This document shows, one piece after another, positions 27,776 to 35,783 of a DNA stretch of 64,000 nucleotides. Location of the stretch: assembly GCF_014137945.1 (NCBI RefSeq), contig NZ_JACGWX010000004.1:124001-188000 (forward strand), written 5' to 3'. Numbering within the stretch: the first letter of the stretch is position 1; each line of letters starts with the position of its first letter. This DNA comes from Microcella alkalica (GTDB lineage Bacteria; Actinomycetota; Actinomycetes; Actinomycetales; Microbacteriaceae). Under the pieces are notes generated by a model. The model was given only the letters and a program-made list of their open reading frames with translations, did not search any database and was not told where the DNA came from. The position numbers were made by a program, and so were the translations under genes.

Positions 27776-28459
27776 CTACGAGTCGACGCGATGCGCCGTC
27801 TCCTCCTCGTGGAGAGTGAAGCGGTAGCCGACGTTGCGCACGGTGCCGATGAGCGACTCCATGTCGCCGAGCTTCGCGCGCAGGCGCCGCACGTGCACGT
27901 CGACCGTGCGGGTGCCGCCGAAGTAGTCGTAGCCCCACACCTCGCTTAGCAGCTGCTCGCGCGTGAAGACCCGGCTGGGGTTCGCGGCGAGGAAGCGCAG
28001 GAGCTCGAACTCCTTGAAGGTGAGGTCGAGCGTGCGGCCGTGCACCTTGGCCGAGTAGCTGGCCTCGTCGATCACGACGCCGGAGGCCTTGATCATGTTC
28101 GATCCGTTGTCGCGCGACTGGCGGCCGATCGCGATGCGGAGCCGGGCATCCACCTCGGCGGGCCCCGCCGCGTCGAGGATGACGTCGTCGATCCCCCATT
28201 CGGCGGTGACGGCCGTGAGGCCGCCCTCGGTGATGACGAGGAGGAGCGGCGAGCCGGCGCCCGTCGCGGTGAGGATCTTGCAGAGCCCCTTCGCGGCGGC
28301 GAGGTCGGCGCGGCCGTCGACGATGATGGCGTCGGCCGGCGGCGCGCCTACGAGGGCCGCAGGCTCCGCCGGAATGATGCGGACCCTGTGGCTGAGGAGT
28401 CCTAGCGCGGGCAGAACGTCGCTGTTCACCTGCGAGGTCAGGATCAACAGCTGAGCCAC
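27776..28459 (-). CDS. glnR: orphan OmpR-type nitrogen regulator GlnR
   Basis: The 227-residue protein matches actinobacterial GlnR across its length. It has a receiver-like N-terminal domain ([11 protein letters not shown], then [11 protein letters not shown]) lacking the normal acidic phosphorylation pocket, and a winged-helix domain ([26 protein letters not shown], then [24 protein letters not shown]). GlnR controls ammonium assimilation and nitrate genes without phosphorylation. GTG 28459 has GGAGG upstream. There is no kinase gene beside it, as usual for GlnR. Confidence 0.9.
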   Translation of the reverse strand: MAQLLILTSQVNSDVLPALGLLSHRVRIIPAEPAALVGAPPADAIIVDGRADLAAAKGLCKILTATGAGSPLLLVITEGGLTAVTAEWGIDDVILDAAGPAEVDARLRIAIGRQSRDNGSNMIKASGVVIDEASYSAKVHGRTLDLTFKEFELLRFLAANPSRVFTREQLLSEVWGYDYFGGTRTVDVHVRRLRAKLGDMESLIGTVRNVGYRFTLHEEETAHRVDS

Positions 28460-28497
28460 TCGTCCTCCAGGGTGTCAGGCTCAGTCTACAAGCGCTC

Positions 28498-28503
28498 TAG
28501 CAT
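28498..28503 (+). promoter_or_regulatory. -10 element of a leaderless promoter (TAGCAT)
   Basis: It ends 6 nt before ATG 28510. The intervening bases are a run of G. Confidence 0.4.
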
Positions 28504-28509
28504 GGGGGG

Positions 28510-28776
28510 ATGCGCCGGACCCTCGCGACCGCGATCCCCGTCTGGGTGGCCGTCGTCGCGGGGGTCGTCGTCCTCGTGACCGTCGGGCGGCCCGAGGTGT
28601 GGCTGCCCTCCGTCCCCGTCATCGGCGCAGGCGCATTGCTCCTGACGTTCCTCGTGCAGGTGAGCCTGCAGTCGAAGGACGGTCTCGTGAAGCGGATGCT
28701 CGTCAGCGTGACGGGCGTCGTGGCGATCCTCGCGATCGCCTCCTTCGCGATGCTCCTCTCAGTCGGCAGCGCGTAG
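28510..28776 (+). CDS. small conserved membrane protein, three helices
   Basis: The 88-residue protein has hydrophobic segments at about residues 8-25, 33-49 and 63-83, separated by a charged loop (LQSKDGLVKR). No enzyme motif is present. It is divergent from glnR and followed after 9 nt by another tiny membrane protein gene. Function unknown. The coding case rests on length without stops, composition, and a leaderless promoter at the right distance. Confidence 0.75.
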   Translation: MRRTLATAIPVWVAVVAGVVVLVTVGRPEVWLPSVPVIGAGALLLTFLVQVSLQSKDGLVKRMLVSVTGVVAILAIASFAMLLSVGSA

Positions 28777-28779
28777 ACT
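28774..28779 (+). promoter_or_regulatory. -10 element of a leaderless promoter (TAGACT)
   Basis: It overlaps the stop of the preceding gene and ends 6 nt before ATG 28786. Confidence 0.45.
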
Positions 28780-28785
28780 GAGCGC

Positions 28786-28896
28786 ATGCTGCTCGCGATC
28801 GAAATCTTCTTCCTCGGCCTCCTAGGTCTGGCGTCGCTCGCGATCGGCGGCGTCTCCATCGTGGTGCTGCGCAACCTCTACCGCGGCCAGCGCTGA
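28786..28896 (+). CDS. 36-residue single-helix membrane peptide
   Basis: ATG 28786 to TGA 28896 encodes a peptide with one long hydrophobic helix (residues 2-28) and a basic end RNLYRGQR, so it should sit in the membrane with its C terminus inside. It is preceded by a clean TAGACT element at leaderless spacing. Small size means the coding call depends on this promoter and the helix pattern. Function unknown. Confidence 0.55.
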   Translation: MLLAIEIFFLGLLGLASLAIGGVSIVVLRNLYRGQR

Positions 28897-28909
28897 CATC
28901 GGCGGCGTC

Positions 28910-29506
28910 GTGTTCAACCTCGACACGAGCCTGCCAGCCGAGCTCGCTCCGCTCTCGTGGCTCATCGGGGTCTGGGAGGGCACGGGCGTCGTCCACTACG
29001 ACGACGCCGGCACCACTCGCGAGCACGAGTTCGGCCAGCGCGTGAGCTTCAGCCACGACGGCCTGCCCTACCTCAACTACTCGTCCACGACGTGGATCCT
29101 CGACGAGTCGCTCACCCCCCTCAACGCCGAGGCCGGCTACTGGCGCTTGCACCGACCCTCGCAGCCGGGCGACCCCGGCCCCGGAATGCTGCCCGGCGTC
29201 GGAGACCGCCCCTACCCGAGCGCCGAGGCCGTCGAGACCCTGCGCACGTCGCGCGGCGACTTCGAGATCGAGGTCGCGCTCATCCACCCCGGCGGCGTGA
29301 GCGAGCTCTACCTCGGCACCGTCGACGGGCCGCGCATCGACCTGCAGACCGACGCCGTCATGCGCTCGGCGAGCGCGAAGGAGTACGCCGCCGCGACGCG
29401 CCTCTACGGCCTCGTCGACAACCGGCTGCTCTGGGCGTGGGACATCGCCGCGCTCGGCAACGACCTCCGCACCCACGCCTCGGGGACGCTGACCCGTGTC
29501 GACTGA
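28910..29506 (+). CDS. nitrobindin-like haem-binding beta-barrel protein (FABP-like family)
   Basis: The 198-residue protein has the family signature GVWEGTG near residue 20, a YLNYSSTTWIL strand and a C-terminal LLWAWDIAALG segment, consistent with the ten-strand nitrobindin barrel (DUF1794). Members bind ferric haem and can isomerise peroxynitrite. GTG 28910 is used, and the end overlaps the ygfZ start by 11 nt, so the two are co-translated. The pairing with a YgfZ protein, which supports iron-sulfur repair, hints at oxidative or nitrosative stress defence. Confidence 0.82.
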   Translation: MFNLDTSLPAELAPLSWLIGVWEGTGVVHYDDAGTTREHEFGQRVSFSHDGLPYLNYSSTTWILDESLTPLNAEAGYWRLHRPSQPGDPGPGMLPGVGDRPYPSAEAVETLRTSRGDFEIEVALIHPGGVSELYLGTVDGPRIDLQTDAVMRSASAKEYAAATRLYGLVDNRLLWAWDIAALGNDLRTHASGTLTRVD

Positions 29507-30659
29507 GTCCGCCTTCCTGAGTCTCCCCGGCGCGGTCGCCGGCGGGGCGGGCGCGGCCGACGGCATCGTCACCGCGGCCCACTACGGCGACCCCGTCTCC
29601 GAGCAGCGGATGCTCGCCGCGGGCCGCGCGATCGTCGACCTCTCCGACCGCGGCGTCGTGACCGTCACGGGCGACGACCGCCTGCGCTGGCTCGACTCGC
29701 TCACCTCGCAGGCCGTCGGGCAGCTCGCGCCGGGATCGAGCGCGGAGACTCTGCTTCTCGACCCGCAGGGGCGGCTGGAGCACAGCATCCGTCTGCTCGA
29801 CGACGGCGCGACGGCGTGGCTGCTCGTCGACGGCGAGCAGGCGCTGCCGCTTGCCGCCTGGCTCGATCGCATGCGGTTCATGATGCGCGTCGAAGTCGCC
29901 GATGCCAGCGCCGAGTGGGCGACGATCGGGCAGCTGCAGCCGGAGGGCGCCCGGCTGCTCGTCTCGCCCGCCGAGCCGAACGGCATGCCGCTCGTCTGGC
30001 GCGACCCGTGGGTCGACGTGCAGGTCGGCGGCTGGCAGTACGCGGGCGTCGAGACGCACCCCGGGGCGGAGTTCCCCGCGGTCGAGGTGCTCGTTCCTCG
30101 CGCGTCACTGCCGGGGCTCGTGGCGGGTCTGCAGGCGGGGCTCGCCCACGTCGCCGGCTCGCTCGCTCTCGACGCGCTGCGCATCGCCGCCTGGCGCCCG
30201 CGGCAGAGCGACCTCGACGAGCGGTCGATCCCGCACGAGTTCGACTGGCTGCGCTCGGCCGTGCACCTGTCGAAGGGCTGCTATCGCGGGCAGGAGACCG
30301 TCGCGAAGGTCCACAACCTCGGGCACCCGCCCCGCCGACTCGTGATGCTGCACCTCGACGGCACGCTCTCGCTGCTGCCCGCGCCCGGCTCGGCCGTGCT
30401 GCGCGACGGCGTCGAGGTCGGCCGCGTAACCGCCGCGGCGCGCCACCACGACCTCGGGCCGGTCGCGCTCGCCGTCGTGAAGCGCTCCCTCGCCGTCGAC
30501 GCCCCGCTCGTCGTCACCGCCGAGGTGCCAGGCGCCGACGGCGCCGCCACCGGCGAGACCGCCGAGATCGCAGCCGCCCAGGAGGTCGTCGTGCCGCCCG
30601 AGGCGGGCGCGACCGCCGGGGTGCCGCGCATCCCGCGCCTCGGCGCCGTCCGCCGCTAG
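29496..30659 (+). CDS. ygfZ: folate-binding YgfZ/GcvT-like protein
   Basis: The 387-residue protein has the aminomethyltransferase-like fold and the hallmark motif KGCYRGQE near residue 265, plus VVTVTGDDRLRWLDSLTSQ near the N terminus. YgfZ proteins bind tetrahydrofolate and help maintain iron-sulfur enzymes. GTG 29496 lies inside the preceding gene. The C-terminal 40 residues are Ala/Glu/Pro-rich and not part of the fold. Confidence 0.88.
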   Translation: MSTESAFLSLPGAVAGGAGAADGIVTAAHYGDPVSEQRMLAAGRAIVDLSDRGVVTVTGDDRLRWLDSLTSQAVGQLAPGSSAETLLLDPQGRLEHSIRLLDDGATAWLLVDGEQALPLAAWLDRMRFMMRVEVADASAEWATIGQLQPEGARLLVSPAEPNGMPLVWRDPWVDVQVGGWQYAGVETHPGAEFPAVEVLVPRASLPGLVAGLQAGLAHVAGSLALDALRIAAWRPRQSDLDERSIPHEFDWLRSAVHLSKGCYRGQETVAKVHNLGHPPRRLVMLHLDGTLSLLPAPGSAVLRDGVEVGRVTAAARHHDLGPVALAVVKRSLAVDAPLVVTAEVPGADGAATGETAEIAAAQEVVVPPEAGATAGVPRIPRLGAVRR

Positions 30660-30705
30660 CGTCGAGTCGTGACGGTGTCGGCGCGCGCGGCCAGCGGAGA
30701 CGACC

Positions 30706-31815
30706 GTGGCTGAGCACCGCGATGCGATGGCGCGGCTGGAGCGCAGCATCCGTCGCCGCATGGATGCCCGCATCGCCGCCCAGCGCGTCGTGCGCTCGCT
30801 GCCGGCGATCGCGCAGATCGTCGTCGCAGCGGTCGCGGCCTACGCCATCGCGACGTACGGTCTCGGGCACGAGCTGCCCCTCGTCGCCGTGACGGTGACG
30901 ATCGCGGCGCTCGGTCTCGCACGCGATGCCAGGCCGCGCCGGGTGCTGGAGACCGTCGTCGGCATCTCGGTCGGGATCGCGGTGTCCGCGGTGCTCGTCG
31001 TGCTGCTCGGCCAGGGCGTGTGGCAGATCGCGGTGATCCTCGGCGTGACGCTCGTCATCGCGCGGGCACTGTCGCCGTCGGCCGCGTTCGCGATCGCCGC
31101 GGGCGTCCAGTCGATGCTTGTCGCGGTGCTGCCCGCCCCCGAGGGCGGGGTGTTCGCGCGCGTGCTCGACGGACTCATCGGCGCGGTGGTGGCGCTCGTC
31201 GTTACCGCGCTCATCCCGCGGCTCGACGTGCTCCGCTCGCGCGGGGAGTCGCGCGCGCTCTTCTCCGTGCTCGACCAGGCGCTGACCGGGCTCGCCGACG
31301 CGCTGCGGCGCGGCGACGAGCCCGCCGCCGACCTCGCGCTCGCGCGCAGTCGTCGCACGCAGCCTCTCGTCGACGAGTGGACGCAGACCCTCGAGTCGGC
31401 GCGCGCTGTCGCCGCCTACTCGCCCTGGCTCCGCCGCGGGCGGGCGCGGCTCGCCGCCGAGGCCGACCAGCTCGCGGCCGCCGATCTCGCCACGCGGCAC
31501 GTGCGGTCGATCGCGCGGCGCGTCGACATCCTCGTGCGCGACGGCGTCGAGCGCCCCGGCCTCGCGGGGCTGCTCGACGAGGCCGCGGTGATCGTGCAGG
31601 CGCTCGGCCGCAGCGTCGACGACCCTGCCGAGCGTGACCGGGCGCGGCTGCTCGGGCTCGCGATGGCCGGCGAGCTCGCGCCCGAGCTGGTGCCCGGGGC
31701 GGTGACGGTGCCCGACCAGGTGATCGTCGTGCTGCTGCGCTCGCTCGTGTTCGACGTGCTCGTCACGGTGGGCCTCACGCCCGAGCAGGCGCGGCAGGCA
31801 CTGCCGCCGATCTAG
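30706..31815 (+). CDS. FUSC-like membrane protein with cytosolic C-terminal domain
   Basis: The 369-residue protein has about six hydrophobic segments between residues 28 and 165 and then a helical, Arg/Asp-rich cytosolic part. This resembles the half-size aromatic acid exporter/FUSC group. The start is GTG 30706 following a weak purine site. The last 30 residues (GAVTVPDQVIVVLLRSLVFDVLV) could contact the membrane again. Substrate unknown. A palindromic terminator at 31899 ends both this gene and the converging methyltransferase gene. Confidence 0.75.
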   Translation: MAEHRDAMARLERSIRRRMDARIAAQRVVRSLPAIAQIVVAAVAAYAIATYGLGHELPLVAVTVTIAALGLARDARPRRVLETVVGISVGIAVSAVLVVLLGQGVWQIAVILGVTLVIARALSPSAAFAIAAGVQSMLVAVLPAPEGGVFARVLDGLIGAVVALVVTALIPRLDVLRSRGESRALFSVLDQALTGLADALRRGDEPAADLALARSRRTQPLVDEWTQTLESARAVAAYSPWLRRGRARLAAEADQLAAADLATRHVRSIARRVDILVRDGVERPGLAGLLDEAAVIVQALGRSVDDPAERDRARLLGLAMAGELAPELVPGAVTVPDQVIVVLLRSLVFDVLVTVGLTPEQARQALPPI

Positions 31816-31898
31816 GGCGGGCGGAGTTCGCGGGCCGCGCGCCTGCCCGACCGCGCCGTGCCGCGGTGCCAAATGCAGGCGGCGGCCGCCCCTGCCTC

Positions 31899-31919
31899 GG
31901 CGTGTCGCGGCGACACGCC
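31899..31919. terminator. bidirectional terminator hairpin
   Basis: GGCGTGTCG and its perfect complement form a 9-bp stem with a 3-nt loop between the converging genes ending at 31815 and 32011. Confidence 0.65.
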
Positions 31920-31941
31920 GGCGTCGCCAGCACGGGATCCT

Positions 31942-31983
31942 GCATTCGGCATTCGGCATTCGGCACCCGGCACCCGGCATGCG
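31942..31983. repeat. 7-bp tandem repeat, five units plus a partial sixth
   Basis: Three GCATTCG units are followed by two GCACCCG units and a diverged GCATGCG. It lies between converging genes, does not code, and looks like a slippage-derived microsatellite. Confidence 0.85.
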
Positions 31984-32010
31984 CGGTGGGCCCGGTCGAC
32001 GCGAACGCGC

Positions 32011-32910
32011 CTACTCGTCGATCGCGAGCGCCCCGTCGCGCGGCGCTACCGCGGCCCACGGCAGCGTCAGCTCCCCGAGCCGCCAGCGCGTCACTCCGTC
32101 GCGCACGGGCCAACCGGCATCGCGCAGCCCCTGCACAGCGGCGACCCAGCGCTGCCGGGCCGAGAACGTCGCGAGCGGGGCCTGCCGCGCCCACTGCGCG
32201 TCGAGCGCCCGCAGCAGTTCATGCACGCGCTCGCCCGGCACGTTGCGGTGGATGAGCGCCTTCGGCAGCCGCTCGGCGACGACCGACGGACCGCCGACCT
32301 CGGCGAGCGAGTCGAGGTGCAGCGCGATCGTGAAGGTCTCGGGCCCGTTCGCGGCGACGGCTCCCGCCGAGCCCGACGAGGGCCCGGCCACTCCCGGCGC
32401 GCCGCCCGCCGCCCCCGCCGCCCCGGCGGCCCGCAGCCCGATCCAGCTCCCGACCCGGCCGACCTCGTTGCACGTGCCTTCGAGCAGCAGTCCGCCGGGC
32501 TGCAGTCGCGCGAGCATCGTTGCCCAGGCCTCGGCGACCTCGGCCTCGTCGTACTGCCGAAGCACGTTCGCCGCGCGGATCACGGCGGGCCGGGCATCCC
32601 CTGCAAGAGGCGTCTCGAAGCCGCCGACCGCGAACGCGAGCCCCTCGCGCGCGAACGGCGCCGCCGCGGCGACGCGCGCCGGGTCGATCTCGATGCCGAC
32701 GACGCGCACATCCGAGCGCACGGACCGCAGGCGCGACAGCAGCTCGAGCGGGGTGCGGTGCGAGGCGCCATAGCCGAGGTCGACGACGAGCGGGTCGGCC
32801 GCGTGCCGCAGCGCGGGGTGCGCGGTGATCCAGCGGTCCATGCGGCGCAGGCGGTTGACACCGGTCGTCCCGCGCGTGATGCGGCCGCTGGCACCGCGCG
32901 TCGCCGTCAT
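32011..32910 (-). CDS. predicted S-adenosylmethionine-dependent methyltransferase
   Basis: The 299-residue protein has a Rossmann-type motif [18 protein letters not shown], followed by motif [13 protein letters not shown] and the motif ANVLRQY. This fits a class I methyltransferase. A glycine/alanine-rich insertion (about residues 158-190) interrupts the fold. ATG 32910 is 6 nt after a GAGAAT hexamer, again a leaderless pattern, and is divergent from gpmA. Target unknown. Confidence 0.78.
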   Translation of the reverse strand: MTATRGASGRITRGTTGVNRLRRMDRWITAHPALRHAADPLVVDLGYGASHRTPLELLSRLRSVRSDVRVVGIEIDPARVAAAAPFAREGLAFAVGGFETPLAGDARPAVIRAANVLRQYDEAEVAEAWATMLARLQPGGLLLEGTCNEVGRVGSWIGLRAAGAAGAAGGAPGVAGPSSGSAGAVAANGPETFTIALHLDSLAEVGGPSVVAERLPKALIHRNVPGERVHELLRALDAQWARQAPLATFSARQRWVAAVQGLRDAGWPVRDGVTRWRLGELTLPWAAVAPRDGALAIDE

Positions 32911-32941
32911 GCCGTCATTCTCGCGGATGCCCGGCGCTGGC

Positions 32942-32947
32942 TAGGCT
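32942..32947 (+). promoter_or_regulatory. -10 element of a leaderless promoter for gpmA (TAGGCT)
   Basis: It ends 7 nt before ATG 32955, and there is no Shine-Dalgarno sequence. Confidence 0.5.
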
Positions 32948-32954
32948 GGATGCC

Positions 32955-33698
32955 ATGTCGCACACGCTGATCCTGCTCCGTCACGGCCACTCCGTCTGGA
33001 ACGAGAAGAACATCTTCACCGGCTGGGTGGACGTCGAACTGACCGAGCAGGGCCGCGCCGAGGCGCGCCGCGCCGGCGAGCTCATCGCCGAGTCGGGCCT
33101 CGCCCCGCGCATGCTCTACACGAGCCTCCTCAAGCGCGCGATCCAGACCGCGAACATCGCGCTCGACGCCGCCGACCTCGACTGGCTGCCCGTCAAGCGC
33201 AGCTGGCGCCTCAACGAGCGCCACTACGGCGCGCTGCAGGGCCTCAACAAGGCCGAGACCCTCGAGAAGCACGGCGAAGAGCTGTTCATGACCTGGCGCC
33301 GCAGCTTCGACACCCCGCCGCCGCCGCTCGACGACGACGCCGAGTACAGCCAGGTTCATGACCCGCGCTACGTCGGCATCGACGGCGAGGTGCCCCGCAC
33401 CGAGAGCCTCAAGCTCGTCATCGACCGCATGCTGCCCTACTGGGAGAGCGACATCACGAAGGACCTCGCGACGGGGCAGACGGTGCTCGTCGTCGCGCAC
33501 GGCAACTCGCTGCGCGCGCTCGTGAAGCACCTCGACGGCATCGGAGACGACGAGATCGCGAGCCTCAACATCCCGACGGGAATCCCCCTCGTGTACGAGC
33601 TCGACGACGACTTCATGCCGATCAAGCCCGCCGAGTACCTCGACCCGGAGGCCGCCGCCGCCGGCGCCGCCGCGGTCGCGAGCCAGGGCAAGAAGTAG
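32955..33698 (+). CDS. gpmA: 2,3-bisphosphoglycerate-dependent phosphoglycerate mutase
   Basis: The 247-residue glycolytic enzyme has the phosphohistidine motif [13 protein letters not shown] (R9, H10), the [11 protein letters not shown] segment and the second catalytic histidine in [15 protein letters not shown]. It interconverts 3- and 2-phosphoglycerate. Length and motifs fit GpmA closely. The C-terminal AAAAGAAAV tail is a poorly conserved tether. Confidence 0.96.
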   Translation: MSHTLILLRHGHSVWNEKNIFTGWVDVELTEQGRAEARRAGELIAESGLAPRMLYTSLLKRAIQTANIALDAADLDWLPVKRSWRLNERHYGALQGLNKAETLEKHGEELFMTWRRSFDTPPPPLDDDAEYSQVHDPRYVGIDGEVPRTESLKLVIDRMLPYWESDITKDLATGQTVLVVAHGNSLRALVKHLDGIGDDEIASLNIPTGIPLVYELDDDFMPIKPAEYLDPEAAAAGAAAVASQGKK

Positions 33699-33717
33699 GC
33701 GAGGGGCCACCGCGCCC

Positions 33718-34206
33718 ATGCTGCGCTTCGCGGTCGTCGCCTTCCTCGACGACGTCGCGCTCGAGGCCGAGTTCGACGCCGATGAGGTGCCCCTCCACGT
33801 GAGCCTGCTGGGCGCCGCATCGACCGAGGCCGACCTCGACCAGGTCGTGTCGGCGGTCGAGGCCGCGTACTCGAGCCACGGCGTGTTCGTCGCGCGCGGC
33901 GGCGATGACGAGCTCGTGGGCGCCGACGAGATCGAGGCGACGCTCGTCGACGACGACGGCGATCTGGCGGATGCCCACCTCGCGCTCGTCGTCGACCTGC
34001 GAGATCTCGGGGTCCGCGTCGACGACCCGAGCCTCGTCGCCCGGCGGTATCGGCCGTTCGTGGCCGTCGCCGCCGAGTCGGATGACCGCGCGGGCCGCAT
34101 AGAGCGCGGCGAGCGCCTCGAGCTCCGCGCCGTCGCGGTGCTCGACCTCGCCCCCGACGGCGACCCCGACCGGGTGTGCGTCGTGGATCAGTTCCCGCTG
34201 CTGTAG
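33718..34206 (+). CDS. hypothetical protein, possibly a degenerate 2H phosphoesterase
   Basis: The 162-residue acidic protein shows one HVSLLG motif at about residue 27, like the first His-x-Ser/Thr of 2'-5' RNA ligase-like proteins. Where the second H-x-T is expected the sequence reads YRPFVAVA, so one catalytic histidine would be missing. The assignment is tentative. The last codons and stop lie inside a perfect hairpin (34191-34216). It follows gpmA by 19 nt and may be co-transcribed. Confidence 0.65.
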   Translation: MLRFAVVAFLDDVALEAEFDADEVPLHVSLLGAASTEADLDQVVSAVEAAYSSHGVFVARGGDDELVGADEIEATLVDDDGDLADAHLALVVDLRDLGVRVDDPSLVARRYRPFVAVAAESDDRAGRIERGERLELRAVAVLDLAPDGDPDRVCVVDQFPLL

Positions 34207-34216
34207 CAGCGGGAAC
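34191..34216 (+). terminator. hairpin terminator overlapping the stop codon of the upstream gene
   Basis: GTTCCCGCTGC and its complement form a perfect 11-bp stem with loop TGTA, and the UAG stop lies at the loop edge. A second, very different purine-rich leader precedes the next gene. Confidence 0.6.
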
Positions 34217-34256
34217 CATGAGTCACTGTCCGCTGCTTTAGGAGAAGGGCCCCACC

Positions 34257-34934
34257 ATGACGCGCATCGCCCGCATCGAGATCAGCGGCACCGGGCCGAA
34301 CCTCCTCGACCCCGACGTGATGGGCGCCCTCGAGCGGAGCATCCTCGACGCCGACGCCGACCCGGAGATCACGGGCGTCCTCCTCACGGGCGCGGGCGAC
34401 AGCTTCTGCGGCGGACTCGATGTCGCCGCGATCCGTGCGGGCGCCGACCCGGTCGCCTTCGCGAGCGCGCTCGTGAACCTGCTGCGGATCTTCCCGACGC
34501 TCCGCACTCCGATCGCCGCGGCGGTGAACGGGGATGCCGTCGCCTCAGGAGCCTCGATCGTCGCCGTCTGCGACTACGCCGTCGCGACCCCGAGCGCGCG
34601 TCTTGGCACCTTCGAGGTGAGCGTCGGGGTCTGGCCGATGATCGCGCAGGTCCCGCTCGTGCACCGCATCGGGCCGCGCTTCGCGATGGAGAACATCGGC
34701 TCGGGCGAGCCGTTCACGGCCGAGCGGGCGCGCGAGGTGGGCCTCGTCAACGCCGTGCGCGAGCCGGCCGCGGTCGAGTCCGCGGTCGAGTCGTGGCTCG
34801 AGGCCGCCTCGCGCGGGGGAGCCGCGGTGGCCGCGGGCCGCCGCGCGTTCTACGAGCTCGGCGAGCTCGGCTACGACGACGCGCTGCAGTCGTCGCTCGA
34901 GCGCTTCGCGGCGATGTTCCGCGACAAGGCCTGA
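34257..34934 (+). CDS. enoyl-CoA hydratase/isomerase (crotonase) family protein
   Basis: The 225-residue protein has the crotonase oxyanion-hole motifs (SFCGGLDVAAI and AAVNGDAVASGASIVAVCDY) and Glu residues in both usual catalytic positions (TFEVSVGVWP and FAMENIGSG). It is shorter than typical hydratases (about 255-265) because the C-terminal helices are reduced. AGGAGAAGG precedes ATG 34257. The CoA substrate is unknown, and no fatty-acid genes are adjacent. Confidence 0.85.
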   Translation: MTRIARIEISGTGPNLLDPDVMGALERSILDADADPEITGVLLTGAGDSFCGGLDVAAIRAGADPVAFASALVNLLRIFPTLRTPIAAAVNGDAVASGASIVAVCDYAVATPSARLGTFEVSVGVWPMIAQVPLVHRIGPRFAMENIGSGEPFTAERAREVGLVNAVREPAAVESAVESWLEAASRGGAAVAAGRRAFYELGELGYDDALQSSLERFAAMFRDKA

Positions 34935-34966
34935 CGCGCGTCCGCCCGGCTCGTCGCGGAGACTGG

Positions 34967-35620
34967 CTAGTCGCCCTGCGGCACCCAGTCGCCGGTCGCG
35001 AGGTACTGGACCTTCTTCGCGATCGACACGGCGTGGTCGGCGAAGCGCTCGTGGTAGCGCGAGGCGAGGGTCGCATCGACCGTGTCGACGGCCTGACCCT
35101 TCCACGTCTCGCCGAGGACCTTGTCGAAGACGCTCAGATGCAGGGCATCGACCTTGTCATCCTCGTTGCGGATCGCCTCGGCGATCTTGACGTCCTCCGT
35201 CGTGAGCAGCTCGACGAGCATGCGCGCGATCTGGACGTCGAGCTGGCCCATCTCGGCGAAGGTCGGGCGCAGGCTCTTCGGGACGACCTTCTCGGGGAAG
35301 CGGTATCGCGCGAGCTGAGCGATGTGCTCGGCCATGTCGCCCATTCGCTCGAGCGAGGCGCTGATGCGCAGGGCGCTCACGACGATGCGGAGGTCGCGGG
35401 CGACGGGCTGCTGCCGGGCGAGGATGTTGATCGCGAGCTCGTCGAGCTCGGCGGCGGCGATGTCGATCTTGTCGTCGTCGGCGATGACGGTCTCGGCGAG
35501 CGAGACGTTCGACTCGGTGAAGGCCCGCGTGGCGTTCTCGATCGAGATGGCGACGAGGGTCGAGATCTCGACCAGGCGCTCCTGCACCTCTCGCAGCTCC
35601 TGCTGGAAAACTTCGCGCAT
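34967..35620 (-). CDS. phoU: phosphate-signalling protein PhoU
   Basis: The 217-residue all-helical protein has the two PhoU repeats with acidic metal-binding motifs (ETVIADDDKID and EAIRNEDDKVDALH) and the conserved RMGDMAEHIA segment. It links PstSCAB activity to the SenX3 kinase and represses the Pho response when phosphate is plentiful. ATG 35620 has AGGA upstream. It is divergent from senX3, with a triple PHO box between them. Confidence 0.94.
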   Translation of the reverse strand: MREVFQQELREVQERLVEISTLVAISIENATRAFTESNVSLAETVIADDDKIDIAAAELDELAINILARQQPVARDLRIVVSALRISASLERMGDMAEHIAQLARYRFPEKVVPKSLRPTFAEMGQLDVQIARMLVELLTTEDVKIAEAIRNEDDKVDALHLSVFDKVLGETWKGQAVDTVDATLASRYHERFADHAVSIAKKVQYLATGDWVPQGD

Positions 35621-35679
35621 CGCGTCACGTCCTAGTTCTGTTTCTTCCGGGCGGCACAGTCGTCGCCCAATCTGGCCAC

Positions 35680-35712
35680 CTTCGGTGAACGCCGGGTGAC
35701 TCGAGGGTGAAC
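35680..35712 (-). promoter_or_regulatory. PHO box of three 11-bp repeats between phoU and senX3
   Basis: On the minus strand GTTCACCCTCG, AGTCACCCGGC and GTTCACCGAAG follow each other with exact 11-nt periodicity. This matches the pstS box and indicates autoregulation of the phoU/senX3-regX3 locus by RegX3. Confidence 0.85.
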
Positions 35713-35770
35713 TCTCGCGCACCGGCGACCGGCGCCCCCTCCCCGGTGATCCAGGGCGGTGAGTGGTGTC

Positions 35771-35776
35771 TAATCT
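35771..35776 (+). promoter_or_regulatory. -10 element of a leaderless promoter for senX3 (TAATCT)
   Basis: It ends 7 nt before ATG 35784, which supports that start over the in-frame GTG at 35763. Confidence 0.45.
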
Positions 35777-35783
35777 AGTGCTC

